NCBI RefSeq assembly: GCF_003614975.1
Contig: NZ_QZWI01000010.1
Coordinates: forward strand, 62,001 to 126,000
Source of the DNA: Rahnella bruchi
GTDB taxonomy: Bacteria; Pseudomonadota; Gammaproteobacteria; Enterobacterales; Enterobacteriaceae
DNA length: 64,000 nucleotides
Reading direction: 5' to 3'
Below, piece by piece: positions 26,443 to 35,199 of this stretch. Under the pieces are notes generated by a model. It did no database searches. It worked only from the letters and a program-made list of their open reading frames with translations, and was not told the DNA's origin. The position numbers and the translations under genes were made by a program. Numbering within the stretch: the stretch's first letter is position 1; every line of letters starts with the position of its first letter.

Positions 26443-27741
26443 AGAGCGTTCATAATTCTGTGTCACGTTAAAAGCTCATTACAACGTCATCACTTTATCG
26501 AGGCGGCCTTCAAAATAAATCGCCAATTGGGACAATGTCAAATTCCAGCTCTGGATCGGCATTGTCCATTTTTTCTGCGCATTCATTAACCCCAGATAAA
26601 GTAGCTTCAACAGACTGTTTTCATTGGGGAATGCCCCTTTATTTTTCGTCAGCTTCCTGAACTGCCTGTGTACCGATTCAATCGCATTCGTTGTGTAAAT
26701 CACCTTACGGATCGTCGCAGGATAGCGGAAGTAATGTGACAAATCCTCCCATTTTCTTCGCCATGACGGGATGACTACTGGGTACTGCTGGCTCCACTTA
26801 ACCTCCAGCACATCCAGTGCCGTTTCTGCTGCTTCTTTCGATACGGCCCGATAAACGGGCTTAAGATCGGCCATGAACGCCTTATGGTGTTTTGAGGCGA
26901 TATATTTAATCGAATTGCGGATCTGATGGATAACGCAGAGCTGGACTTCGGTATCCGGGTAAATACTGTTTATCGCTTCCGGGAACCCCGTCAGACCATC
27001 CACACAGGCAATCAGAATGTCGTTCAGGCCACGGTTTTGTAAATCGGTCACCACTGACAGCCAGAAGTTAGCCCCCTCGTTTTCAGACAGATACAGACCC
27101 AGTACCTCTTTCTTGCCTTCCATATTCAGCGCAAGGACGGTGTATAAGGCTTTGCTCTGGTAGCGCCCGTCTTCGCGGATTTTATAGTGAATGGCATCCA
27201 GCCAGACAAAGGGATAAACCGCCTCAAGAGGGCGTTGCTGCCATTGTTTCAGCTCAGGAATAACTTTATCGGTGACGGCGCTGATTGTGGCTCTGGAGAC
27301 ACTGAAAGCATACAGGTCTTCAATTTCCTGGCTGATATCCTTGTAACTCATGCCCAATGCAAACATGCGGATAATGTTGCACTCAATCTCATCGGAAAGC
27401 GTAGTTTGATGCTTTTTGACCAGTTGAGGCTCAAAAGTACCATTACGATCGCGGGCGTGGCGTGGTGAGTTCAAAGGTACCGGTGGATGTTTTTAGTGTC
27501 TTTTTCGACGAAGCATTTTTACGGTTAGCGGCAACATCCTGAGCGAGATGAGAGTCCAGTTAGGCAGCGAGAGCGGCCTCAGTTAACTGTTTGATTAATG
27601 ACGTCAAGATGCCATCTTTTCCGGTCAGTGCCTGACCATCCTGAAGTGCTTTCAGGGTTTTATCGAAATCGAAGGGCTGGGGCATGTGTCATTCCTTTTT
27701 GTCGGGATTTTACTGGAATGACACAGAATTTCTAACACTCG
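26443..27741 (-). mobile_element. IS256-family insertion sequence, inactivated
   Basis: About 1.3 kb bounded by imperfect inverted repeats of about 22 bp: the left end reads GAGCGTT...AATTCTGTGTCA and the right end GAGTGTT...AATTCTGTGTCA on the opposite strand. A 10-bp direct repeat CTGATTATCG at 26433-26442 and 27742-27751 flanks it, a target duplication in the IS256 size range (8-9 bp, with possible chance extension). The transposase is broken twice. Removing the element rebuilds a hairpin CCCTTC-loop-GAAGGG. Confidence 0.88.
26479..27685 (-). pseudogene. IS256-family transposase, nonsense plus frameshift
   Basis: The reading frame begins MPQPFDFDKTLKALQDGQ at 27685. It meets an in-frame TAA at 27560-27562 (codon 42, where relatives have Glu), continues to about 27460, then needs a frame change near 27449-27462 (about four extra bases in a CGCCCGCGATCG stretch) to enter the 331-residue remainder. 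That part retains DDE-type features (WLDAIHYKIREDGR, CVDGLTGFPEAI, and the TTNAIESVHRQFRK region with the Glu). The element cannot make a full transposase without recoding. Confidence 0.88.
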
Positions 27742-27818
27742 CTGATTATCGGAAGGGGGGATTATTCTGATCTTCTCCTAACTTATTTAAGTTTTCTAAT
27801 GCTTTCCGGATTACGGGT

Positions 27819-28820
27819 GTAGGTCATTATTTTGCTGTCTGTAAATACCCTCTGATATCTGTCTGCTTTCCCTCTCTCTATTATGCGCGGCTTACCGTCG
27901 CCCTTTTCGGCGGATTGAAGTTTCCTCCAGGACGGAGGAGGCGCGTGCCTTTTACACTTAGTGAGATAAACCCCATGTTGAAGAAATCCCTGTTAGCCCT
28001 CGCCCTGACCGCCGTTGCCAGCTCTGCCTTTGCCGCACCGGTTGCTAACCTCAAAGTCACCGGCAGCATCACGCCGCCGACCTGTACGGTTAACGGCGTA
28101 GATGAAGCCGACGTGCTGTACACCTTTGATGTCTCTCCGGGTCTGTTCCCGGCGAGTGGCAACCTGACTATGGCACCGCAGTCGCAAAATATTCAGGTGG
28201 TCTGTGACGCACAGACCTATCTGGCTTTCAACGCCACCGATGAGCGCGCGGGTACCGAGCTGACCGCAGGTAATACCAACTTTGGTCTGGGTCTGTATGG
28301 CGACGACACCAAGGTCGGTTTTTACAAAGTGACCATGGAAAATGCGACGGTCAAAGCGAATGAAAGTGCCGCGGATACATCAGTCGGCGTGCTGGTGGGC
28401 AGCACTTACGCGACCAGTGGCGTTATCGATAAAACGCAGACGGTGTCCTGGGCGACTGACAAAGACACACTGGCCGCCGCTCAGGTGTTTGCCGCTGACT
28501 TCGCAGTACAGCCTACGCTCAACGCGGACATGAAGAGCAGCGACGGCACGGCACAGCTGGACGGCCACGCGGTGCTGACGTTCGCCTTCGGTGTCTAAGC
28601 CTGTCATTCTTGCGAACCTGCCTGAGAGGGCGGGTTAATTTGATAATAAACACGATGATGGAAGCAATATGAATAAGCAAACCCTTGGGATTTTAGTGGC
28701 CTCCGTGCTGGCCAGTGCAAGCGTGACGGCGGCGCCGGTGGCGAATTTGAAAATCAACGGCGACATCAAGCCGCCAACCTGTACGGTGAACGGCGGTGAC
28801 CAGGCGGATTTGATTTATAA
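27819..28820 (+). repeat. Segmental duplication, copy 2
   Basis: Second copy of the leader, subunit A gene and 5' part of subunit B. Differences from copy 1 are a few bases in the leader (for example TCTGCTTTCCCTC versus TCTGTTATATCTC) and two or three at the start of B. Without the IS and its target repeat, the two copies would be about 1.69 kb apart. Confidence 0.92.
27945..28598 (+). CDS. DUF1120-type fimbrial-like subunit A (copy 2)
   Basis: Encodes the same protein as the gene at 24947, with no residue changed. Start choice is again between GTG 27945, which has GGAGGAGG upstream, and ATG 27975, which gives a standard signal peptide. Identity over the full gene, against strong divergence of the B genes that follow, implies recent duplication or gene conversion. 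It is also the copy directly upstream of the usher operon. Confidence 0.8.
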   Translation: MPFTLSEINPMLKKSLLALALTAVASSAFAAPVANLKVTGSITPPTCTVNGVDEADVLYTFDVSPGLFPASGNLTMAPQSQNIQVVCDAQTYLAFNATDERAGTELTAGNTNFGLGLYGDDTKVGFYKVTMENATVKANESAADTSVGVLVGSTYATSGVIDKTQTVSWATDKDTLAAAQVFAADFAVQPTLNADMKSSDGTAQLDGHAVLTFAFGV

Positions 28821-29397
28821 CCTGGGTGCAGTATCTCCCTCGGTGATTCCTCAGTCAGCGGGGTATAACGGCCTGCCTAGAGTCACTAATACGCTAACCG
28901 TAGATTGTGATGCTGCAACCTATCTGACCTTTAAGGCGACGGATACTTATCAAAATCCTTTTATTCAGCCTCCGGGGATGAATATTAACGTGAGCGCTAC
29001 TGCGTTCAATCTGGTAGATGTAAACGCTCCTGATAAAACTATCGGTGGCATATCATATATGTGGTCTAAAATAAAGGCAGATGGTAAAGAAGCTTATCTC
29101 TCCCGGGCCAATGATGGTACTAATGATAATGGTACGTGGAATTCCGGGATATACATAGTAAAAGACGCTACCATCGGCTGGACTAAAACACAGCAAAAAT
29201 TTGTGGATCCATCTAATCTTGACTTGATTTCGGCAAAAGAGTTCTCGGCATCAATAAATAATATTACAATAAAAAACTATGGTTGGAGCGCTACATATAT
29301 CTTATCCAAAGATGAACTTGAAAAGCAGAGTGTTGATATTTCAGACGGTATTGACTATACCAGCAATGTCATGTTGACCTTTAATTTCGGTGTTTAA
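28669..29397 (+). CDS. DUF1120-type fimbrial-like subunit B2
   Basis: A 242-residue secreted protein with the same signal peptide as B1. It has the same length, the same paired cysteines and the same C-terminal pattern (YILSKDELEKQSVDISDGIDY..., strand MLTFNFGV), but a different central region (INVSATAFNLVDVNAPDKTIGG). Third-position differences are numerous past codon ~50, so B1 and B2 are old paralogs whose 5' ends have been homogenised. A perfect 10-bp hairpin follows. Confidence 0.78.
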   Translation: MNKQTLGILVASVLASASVTAAPVANLKINGDIKPPTCTVNGGDQADLIYNLGAVSPSVIPQSAGYNGLPRVTNTLTVDCDAATYLTFKATDTYQNPFIQPPGMNINVSATAFNLVDVNAPDKTIGGISYMWSKIKADGKEAYLSRANDGTNDNGTWNSGIYIVKDATIGWTKTQQKFVDPSNLDLISAKEFSASINNITIKNYGWSATYILSKDELEKQSVDISDGIDYTSNVMLTFNFGV

Positions 29398-29423
29398 TAA
29401 GAATTAATCTCCCAATATGTTGT

Positions 29424-29447
29424 GATTTCCTACATGAGTAGGAAATC
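29424..29447 (+). terminator. Hairpin after subunit B2
   Basis: GATTTCCTAC (29424-29433) pairs perfectly with GTAGGAAATC (29438-29447) across ATGA. Only CCCTT follows, so it is a weak terminator or mRNA-stabilising element between subunit and assembly genes. Confidence 0.5.
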
Positions 29448-29602
29448 CCTTACCGAATTGAAATGGCATTCTCATAGGATGTAAGTCTTATAAGAGTATT
29501 ATCCCTTCCAGATAATTCGTACAAGAATAACGCTATTTATTTCTCCGACGTGAGTCACGCGACCTTACCCTCTGTCGCTGAGTAAAACGCAGGTCAATAT
29601 AC

Positions 29603-30277
29603 ATGATTACCTTTAAATTAATATGTCATTTCAGTTATCGCTGGTCTGTGCAAATTCTTTTGACTCTTTTAGTCATCGGGACATCTTCAAACGCCAAAGC
29701 GCGAAGTGTTGCTCAAATGGAGATCCCGCCCATTGAGATACAAGCCGCACCCTCTTGTGATATTCAGGCCCCGGATGGGGGAGAATATGCTTACGCACAG
29801 CTTCATGCTAGTCAGTTTCACCTGCAGCAAACCACATCGCTACCGCCGATGACAAGACGGTGGGCAGTCGTGTGTGACGCACCGACAACGCTTATTCTTC
29901 AGGTGCGAGATATCCAGAGTAACAGTGCACCAGCAGGAGACAGTACCCAATTTGGCCTGGGTATGGTCAACGGGCGAGGTTATCTGGGGCAATATCAAAT
30001 CACTCTGAGCAATGCCAGTATTGATGGTAAATCCGCCAAGGTCTATGAAACCAGCGATGCGTCCGTCCCCGGGGTACCCGCCGCCAAATGGGATGTCTCA
30101 ACCGAAAAATATTATGGATGGACGGAAAGCAATGGTGAAGCCAGCAATGGGAAATTATTTTTTGCTGATATTACAGTATCTCCTTTGTTAAATAGTTTGC
30201 AGTTTACCAATGGTCCTTTGGTTAATGGGGCTGAGCTTAATGGTCAGGCGGAGATGATTTTCTCTTTTGGTATTTGA
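29603..30277 (+). CDS. DUF1120-like protein upstream of the usher
   Basis: A 224-residue secreted protein with a signal peptide (QILLTLLVIGTSSNAKA). It shares the DUF1120 layout: an N-terminal cysteine (APSCDIQAPDGG), a second cysteine in AVVCDAPTTL, FGLGMVNGRGYLGQYQITL (compare FGLGLYGDDTKVGFYKVTM in subunit A) and the end EMIFSFGI. It is therefore a third, divergent subunit type, perhaps an adaptor or terminator. AGGT lies upstream. The usher follows after 72 bp. Confidence 0.75.
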   Translation: MITFKLICHFSYRWSVQILLTLLVIGTSSNAKARSVAQMEIPPIEIQAAPSCDIQAPDGGEYAYAQLHASQFHLQQTTSLPPMTRRWAVVCDAPTTLILQVRDIQSNSAPAGDSTQFGLGMVNGRGYLGQYQITLSNASIDGKSAKVYETSDASVPGVPAAKWDVSTEKYYGWTESNGEASNGKLFFADITVSPLLNSLQFTNGPLVNGAELNGQAEMIFSFGI

Positions 30278-30349
30278 TTATTCATTAGTAATTATTCTGG
30301 ATGTGGCGAAAGCTAATTTCCTCCGGAAGGAATCTGGCAGGTCTTTATT

Positions 30350-32764
30350 ATGCGTTATTCTCCGCTCGTTATCGGAATTCTGATTGCCCTGTCAGGGGCG
30401 ACGGCTGCGCGGTCAAGTGAAATTGACACCGTCAACAAATCTACTGGTGTAGTTGATTTTGATCTGGATTCCCTGAAGTCTCTGGGTTATGGCCCAGAAG
30501 TCGCTCAATTTTTCAAAAACGGCAATCAATTTTATCCCGGTCAGCATGACGTCGTGATGAATGTCAACGGTGCTGGTAATTATTCCACCACCATTACCAC
30601 GGGCGACCACGGCCAGGTCTGCGCCACACCTGAACTGCTGAAACTGTTACGTTTAAAAGCTGTACCTCAAGGGCCAGGATGTGTCGCGTTGAATACGCTG
30701 ATCCCAGAGGCACGTATCACGCCCCATCCAGCCAGGTTCAGCATTGATGTTGTCGTGCCGGAAGAGGCTTTTGACGATGAATTACGTGGTAGCAACCTCA
30801 CCTCAGGTGGATTTGCTCTGCTCAACAATTACCGTGTCTACGGCATGCGTATGCAAAACCGTGATTCGCAGCAGTTCTATCAGGGACAGTTTGAAACGGG
30901 GATGAACCTGCGCAACTGGGTCTTGCGAAACAACAGCAGCTTTACATCGGGTAACGACAGCTCTAAATACGAATTCAACGAGACGACCCTAAGCCGTGCT
31001 ATTGAACCCTTAAAAGCGATTCTGGAGATGGGGCAGATTAATACGCAGGGAGCCCAGTTTGGGGGCACCCCGCTCAATGGTTTGCAGCTCTTTAGCGACG
31101 CTGCCTCACAAGATGGGGGGCGTTTGTTAGTGCCTATAACCGGACTGACACAAGCCCCCTCGACGGTCGAAGTGAGTCAGAACGGGCGTCTGCTATACCG
31201 CACCTTAGTCTCAGCCGGTCCATTTCAGTTGGATCGCATAAATGGTGTCACAAGCGGACAGCCGCTTGATGTGAGCATTTTGCAAAATGATGGCCAGACG
31301 CAACGATTCCAGGTCAATACCTCAACGCTTAACAAAAATGCAAGAGGCCCCCTCAGCTATCAGTTTGCGCTAGGAACCTATCGTGACCGAAGCAGCGGAA
31401 ACGATAGCGATAAACCGCTGTTTGTCAGTGGTGAAGGGGACATCTCTGTTGGGGGCGCGCAGTTCTCAGGCGGAACCCAACTCTCTAGCCTCTATCAGGC
31501 CGCGGGTAGCCGGATCAATCTTTACTGGTCAGGGGATCGCCCTGTAACCGTTGGAGTGGGGATGACGGGGGCCAGGAGCCGCGATGAGCAAGGGTTGCAG
31601 GTAGACACGGGTGTGGGGCTGGCTTTCGGATCAATCTCTCTGGGACTCACCACGCTGATGCGCAGTGCGCAATATCCAACGCTTGAGTCGTCGTTGCAAC
31701 GCAGTGAGCCTAAACCTCAGACAGAAGAGGTGCAGAACTGGCAAACACAGGATACCGGTATTTCGACCTCGACGTCCCTCTCCCTTAGTTGGGCTGATGC
31801 AGTGTGGGGACGATTTGGATATGGGCTTGGTTACAACCAGTTTTACGGCGAGAAACAGGCCACCCTGTTGCATACCCTCAGCTACGGTCGAAAATTTGGT
31901 CTTGTCACCATGAATCTCAGTTTCCAGGCCGCCAGTGACAGGGATAATCGTGTGTTCCTGAGTGCGTCAGTGCCGCTTGGACGACGCTCCTCCCTGAGCA
32001 GCCAGATGCAGCGATATCAGGGTGAAAATAACTACACTACCACCTTTTCTCATAATCCGGATGACCTCTGGGGCTACTCTGTGGGTGCCAGTCATAATGG
32101 GGATCAAAGTCGTCTTAACGGTTCAGTACGGGCAACAACTGCTTACAGCCAGTTATCTGCCAACGGAACGTGGGGGGATGACAGTTCCCGATCCATGATG
32201 TTCTCTGCTTCAGGCGCCACCGCGTATGCCGACGGATTATTCGCCACGTCTCCTTATGCCCTCAGCGACACTTTTGGGATTGTGAGTGTGCCCGGACAGC
32301 CCGGCGTAAGAGTGAGTGCCATGGGCAGCGGCACAACCATCACCAATCATTTTGGCACGGCAGCGATACCCTCAATGCCGGTGAACAAGAAAACCACCAT
32401 ACAGCTTAACACGAAAGACTTGCCGCTAAATGTTCGCCTGGGAAGTACCTCCTTTGACGTCGCTGTTTCCCGGGGGACGGTCATCACACGCGAAATCAAA
32501 GCCGCCGTGGTCAAGCAACTTCTCCTCACCGTCAAGATGCTCAATGGTGAAATGGCCCCTACAGGTGCGAGCGCGCTGGATAAGCAAGGTGTGCTCGCCG
32601 GAGTAGTGATGGGTAAGGGCAATCTAATGTTAAGTAACGATCAAATTGATAAACAGCTCTTTCTTCGTATTCCCAACCAGAGTGATTGCCGTCTGAGTTT
32701 TAAAGTTCCTGAATATTTTGACCCTAACGCGCTTTACGAAGAAGCCGATGCGTATTGTAAGTAA
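30350..32764 (+). CDS. Fimbrial outer-membrane usher (FimD/PapC family)
   Basis: An 804-residue usher, close in size to YhcD of E. coli (793). Signal peptide ends near ARSSE; the N-terminal domain (VDFDLDSLKSLGYGPEVAQFF... GNYSTTITTGDHGQVCATPELL) binds chaperone-subunit complexes; the large beta-barrel follows; the C-terminal domains end DCRLSFKVPEYFDPNALYEEADAYC with the usual cysteine pair. It should export and polymerise the DUF1120 subunits. The chaperone gene starts 19 bases after its stop. Confidence 0.92.
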   Translation: MRYSPLVIGILIALSGATAARSSEIDTVNKSTGVVDFDLDSLKSLGYGPEVAQFFKNGNQFYPGQHDVVMNVNGAGNYSTTITTGDHGQVCATPELLKLLRLKAVPQGPGCVALNTLIPEARITPHPARFSIDVVVPEEAFDDELRGSNLTSGGFALLNNYRVYGMRMQNRDSQQFYQGQFETGMNLRNWVLRNNSSFTSGNDSSKYEFNETTLSRAIEPLKAILEMGQINTQGAQFGGTPLNGLQLFSDAASQDGGRLLVPITGLTQAPSTVEVSQNGRLLYRTLVSAGPFQLDRINGVTSGQPLDVSILQNDGQTQRFQVNTSTLNKNARGPLSYQFALGTYRDRSSGNDSDKPLFVSGEGDISVGGAQFSGGTQLSSLYQAAGSRINLYWSGDRPVTVGVGMTGARSRDEQGLQVDTGVGLAFGSISLGLTTLMRSAQYPTLESSLQRSEPKPQTEEVQNWQTQDTGISTSTSLSLSWADAVWGRFGYGLGYNQFYGEKQATLLHTLSYGRKFGLVTMNLSFQAASDRDNRVFLSASVPLGRRSSLSSQMQRYQGENNYTTTFSHNPDDLWGYSVGASHNGDQSRLNGSVRATTAYSQLSANGTWGDDSSRSMMFSASGATAYADGLFATSPYALSDTFGIVSVPGQPGVRVSAMGSGTTITNHFGTAAIPSMPVNKKTTIQLNTKDLPLNVRLGSTSFDVAVSRGTVITREIKAAVVKQLLLTVKMLNGEMAPTGASALDKQGVLAGVVMGKGNLMLSNDQIDKQLFLRIPNQSDCRLSFKVPEYFDPNALYEEADAYCK

Positions 32765-32783
32765 ACCAACCCCTGGAGTTTTC

Positions 32784-33497
32784 ATGTTTAATCCGTTTTA
32801 TGCAGTGCAACAAACTAAACGCCATGCCGGAAAAGTGATTTTTGCCCTCGCCACCCTTCTGGCTACGCCTGTTGTTCATGCCAGTTTCCAACTGGAAACA
32901 ATGACCGTGATCCTCGATGCCGGCGATGGCCGTAAGGTCTTTAGTGTGAAGAACATGTCGAAGGAGCCTATCTTATTGTCCACGCAGGTAGAGGACATTC
33001 CAGGCGACCAACCTATTGCTAAAGATATCTTGGTCTCTCCCCCTATCATCCGTATTGAACCTGAGGAAAGTCAGCAAATTAACTTTGTACTCAAAAAAGG
33101 TACCGCGGTCCCGCATGAATTGCTGCTCAAAGCTTCATTTCAGGGGGTAGGCGCGGCGAAACAAAATGTCACTAAGATGCCTATACGTCAGGAAGTCGCG
33201 ATGTTGGTGATCCCTGAAGGAATGGTTGAGAGTCAGAAACCTTGGGAAAACATGTCGGTCAAGCAAACCGGTAACCAGTTAACCCTTACCAACAAGGGAC
33301 AACAGGTCATTCGTATGTCGCCTAATTTCACAACATTACCGGATGGTAAAGGGCATGGGATCGGCCAGTTCTATCTTCGTTCTGGCGAGGTAAAAACTGT
33401 GAATGTGGAAGGAATTGTGAAAGCGCTAAAGCTGACGCCTTTAAGCCGATACGGTTTTCGTATGGCGAATGATGTCACGATCCCTGTGAAGCAATAA
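32784..33497 (+). CDS. Periplasmic fimbrial chaperone (PapD/YhcA family)
   Basis: A 237-residue protein with a signal peptide (cleavage near VVHA) and an immunoglobulin-like two-domain layout: SFQLETMTVILDAGDGRKVFSVKNMSKEPI, then PPIIRIEPEESQQINFVLKKG, and a second domain to YGFRMANDVTIPVKQ. The family's basic substrate-anchoring residues are less obvious than in PapD. ATG 32784 has GGAG at good spacing; an upstream in-frame start would overlap the usher. It should hold DUF1120 subunits and deliver them to the usher. Confidence 0.88.
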   Translation: MFNPFYAVQQTKRHAGKVIFALATLLATPVVHASFQLETMTVILDAGDGRKVFSVKNMSKEPILLSTQVEDIPGDQPIAKDILVSPPIIRIEPEESQQINFVLKKGTAVPHELLLKASFQGVGAAKQNVTKMPIRQEVAMLVIPEGMVESQKPWENMSVKQTGNQLTLTNKGQQVIRMSPNFTTLPDGKGHGIGQFYLRSGEVKTVNVEGIVKALKLTPLSRYGFRMANDVTIPVKQ

Positions 33498-33540
33498 CGG
33501 ATTAACAGTTTCCACCCTATTGTTATTAGAGAGAAAAGTA

Positions 33541-34452
33541 ATGAAAAAGAAAATCGTAGTGATGGGGTGGCTTACCGTCTTCTTTCTCCTCCCGACATTG
33601 TCAGTCAACGCAGAAACGTTGCGAACAGATGAACAGTCTGCGGCTTCAAACGGAGATGTGCGTGCGCAGGTCAGGCTGGGCGTCATGTATGCCTCCGGCA
33701 AGGGAGAAACGCGTAACCTCGAACTGGCGCAGCGCTGGTTGATGGAAGCGGCAAAACAAGGAGATGCAGAAGCTGCCTACAATCTTGGGGTGCTGAGCGC
33801 GGATGGGAGTGCAAATTTGCAGGATTATCAACGAGCCTTTCGTTGGTTTATTCGGGCTGCAAACAGTGGCTACAAAGACGCGCAGTTCAATCTCGGCGTG
33901 ATGTACAGCAATGGCCTGGGTGTTCAAAAAAACCAGGCAGAGGCCGAAAAGTGGTTTAGCGCTGCCGCCGAGCAGGGTACACCGGAAGAACAATATCGGC
34001 TGGGGATTGCATACAGAGAGGGTAAGGATGTCGATATGTCTCCGGAAAAGGCACGGATATGGTTACGCAAAGCAGCCGAAGGCGGCCATATGCTGTCTCA
34101 ATATAGTCTGGGCATTATGCTTGGAGAAGGTGAAGGCGGACCGCGGGATTATGCCCTTGCACTCGAATGGCTCACGTTGGCTGCACATCAAGGAGATGTT
34201 TTAGCGCAAGAAAGCATCCAAGCATTAACGAGTCGTGGGCTGGGCAAAGGAGAAGATGCTGCATCAGCCCCTCCAATCGAGGTTGACCAAGCTGAAGCTC
34301 AGGCACCGTGTATTACCTGCCAGACGGAGGTTCTTGTTGAGGAAGAAATACCTAGATCTCAGGATATCGATGAAATAAATGAAAGGGAACTGTATCAGCA
34401 AATGATGCTCCCAACTGTAAACCTTTTTAACGCGCAAGCGCCTACGGAATAA
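33541..34452 (+). CDS. Secreted Sel1-like repeat protein of the usher operon
   Basis: A 303-residue protein with a signal peptide (VVMGWLTVFFLLPTLSVNA) and five consecutive Sel1-like repeats, about residues 37-215. Each has an A-x-x-x-LG-x-x-Y/L-x-x-G...A-x-x-W-x-x-x-A-A-x-x-G pattern (for example AQVRLGVMYASGKGE). The acidic tail carries a CITC pair. Sel1 repeats mediate protein contacts, so a scaffold or partner role is likely. It sits 43 bp after the chaperone, with a GAGAGAAAAG site. Sel1 proteins are not standard chaperone-usher components. Confidence 0.83.
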   Translation: MKKKIVVMGWLTVFFLLPTLSVNAETLRTDEQSAASNGDVRAQVRLGVMYASGKGETRNLELAQRWLMEAAKQGDAEAAYNLGVLSADGSANLQDYQRAFRWFIRAANSGYKDAQFNLGVMYSNGLGVQKNQAEAEKWFSAAAEQGTPEEQYRLGIAYREGKDVDMSPEKARIWLRKAAEGGHMLSQYSLGIMLGEGEGGPRDYALALEWLTLAAHQGDVLAQESIQALTSRGLGKGEDAASAPPIEVDQAEAQAPCITCQTEVLVEEEIPRSQDIDEINERELYQQMMLPTVNLFNAQAPTE

Positions 34453-34508
34453 AGTCTGCGTGCGTTGGGAATGCTGCCAAAAGGTTGCCGTAATAATCCG
34501 GACTGAAT

Positions 34509-35198
34509 ATGTCACAAATGAATGAGAGTACAGAGAGTAAATGCACGCTGCGGGGTAGGGGGAATGCCCATTCCACACGCATCGACACGGCCATCATAAT
34601 CGACGATCACCCTATGGCAATGTTGGCATTGGAAACGTTGCTCAATAAAAATGGTATAGATGTGATAAATAAGTGTGGACAGGGCGAGGAGGGACTTGGG
34701 CAACTGCTGAAGATGAGGCCAGACATTGCCATTATTGATATCGATATGCCCGGGATCAGTGGCCTGGAAGTGATTGGGTCTGCCAGACTCGCTGGGCTTG
34801 ACAGTATCCTTATTGCTTTTTCAGCTAAAAATGATGTCTTCTACGGCAAAAAGTGTCTGGCAACAGGAGCGAATGGTTTTGTCAGCAAAAAGAATGGCAT
34901 AGATAATATCATCGGCGCAATTAACGCGGCCAGAAATGGATACAGTTATTTCCCCTTCATATTGAATAGTTTTGTCGGACATATATCTTCAGAAGAAACG
35001 AAGATTGAAAGCTTATCAGAGCAAGAGGTTAGGGTATTGCATTATCTCTTGAAAGGGATGAGCATTGGTACAATGGCACAAACCATGAAAATTAATGTTA
35101 AAACTGTGAGCACTTATAAATTTCGATTGATGCAAAAACTCGATTGCAGCTCATTAATTGAGTTGGTGAATTTTGCAGCCAGAAATAATATAACTTGA
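34509..35198 (+). CDS. EvgA/BvgA/RocA-like LuxR-type response regulator (second system)
   Basis: A 229-residue regulator with a receiver (IIDDHP, D77 in AIIDIDMPG, Lys in GFVSKKNG) and LuxR-type helix-turn-helix (LSEQEVRVLHYLLKG, then TMAQTMKINVKTVSTYK). The first ~25 residues are an extra polar leader not seen in the first regulator; no internal methionine beyond the fourth residue offers a shorter start. It matches the regulator at 20567 along its length. The cognate kinase begins two bases after its stop. Confidence 0.9.
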   Translation: MSQMNESTESKCTLRGRGNAHSTRIDTAIIIDDHPMAMLALETLLNKNGIDVINKCGQGEEGLGQLLKMRPDIAIIDIDMPGISGLEVIGSARLAGLDSILIAFSAKNDVFYGKKCLATGANGFVSKKNGIDNIIGAINAARNGYSYFPFILNSFVGHISSEETKIESLSEQEVRVLHYLLKGMSIGTMAQTMKINVKTVSTYKFRLMQKLDCSSLIELVNFAARNNIT

Positions 35199-35199
35199 T

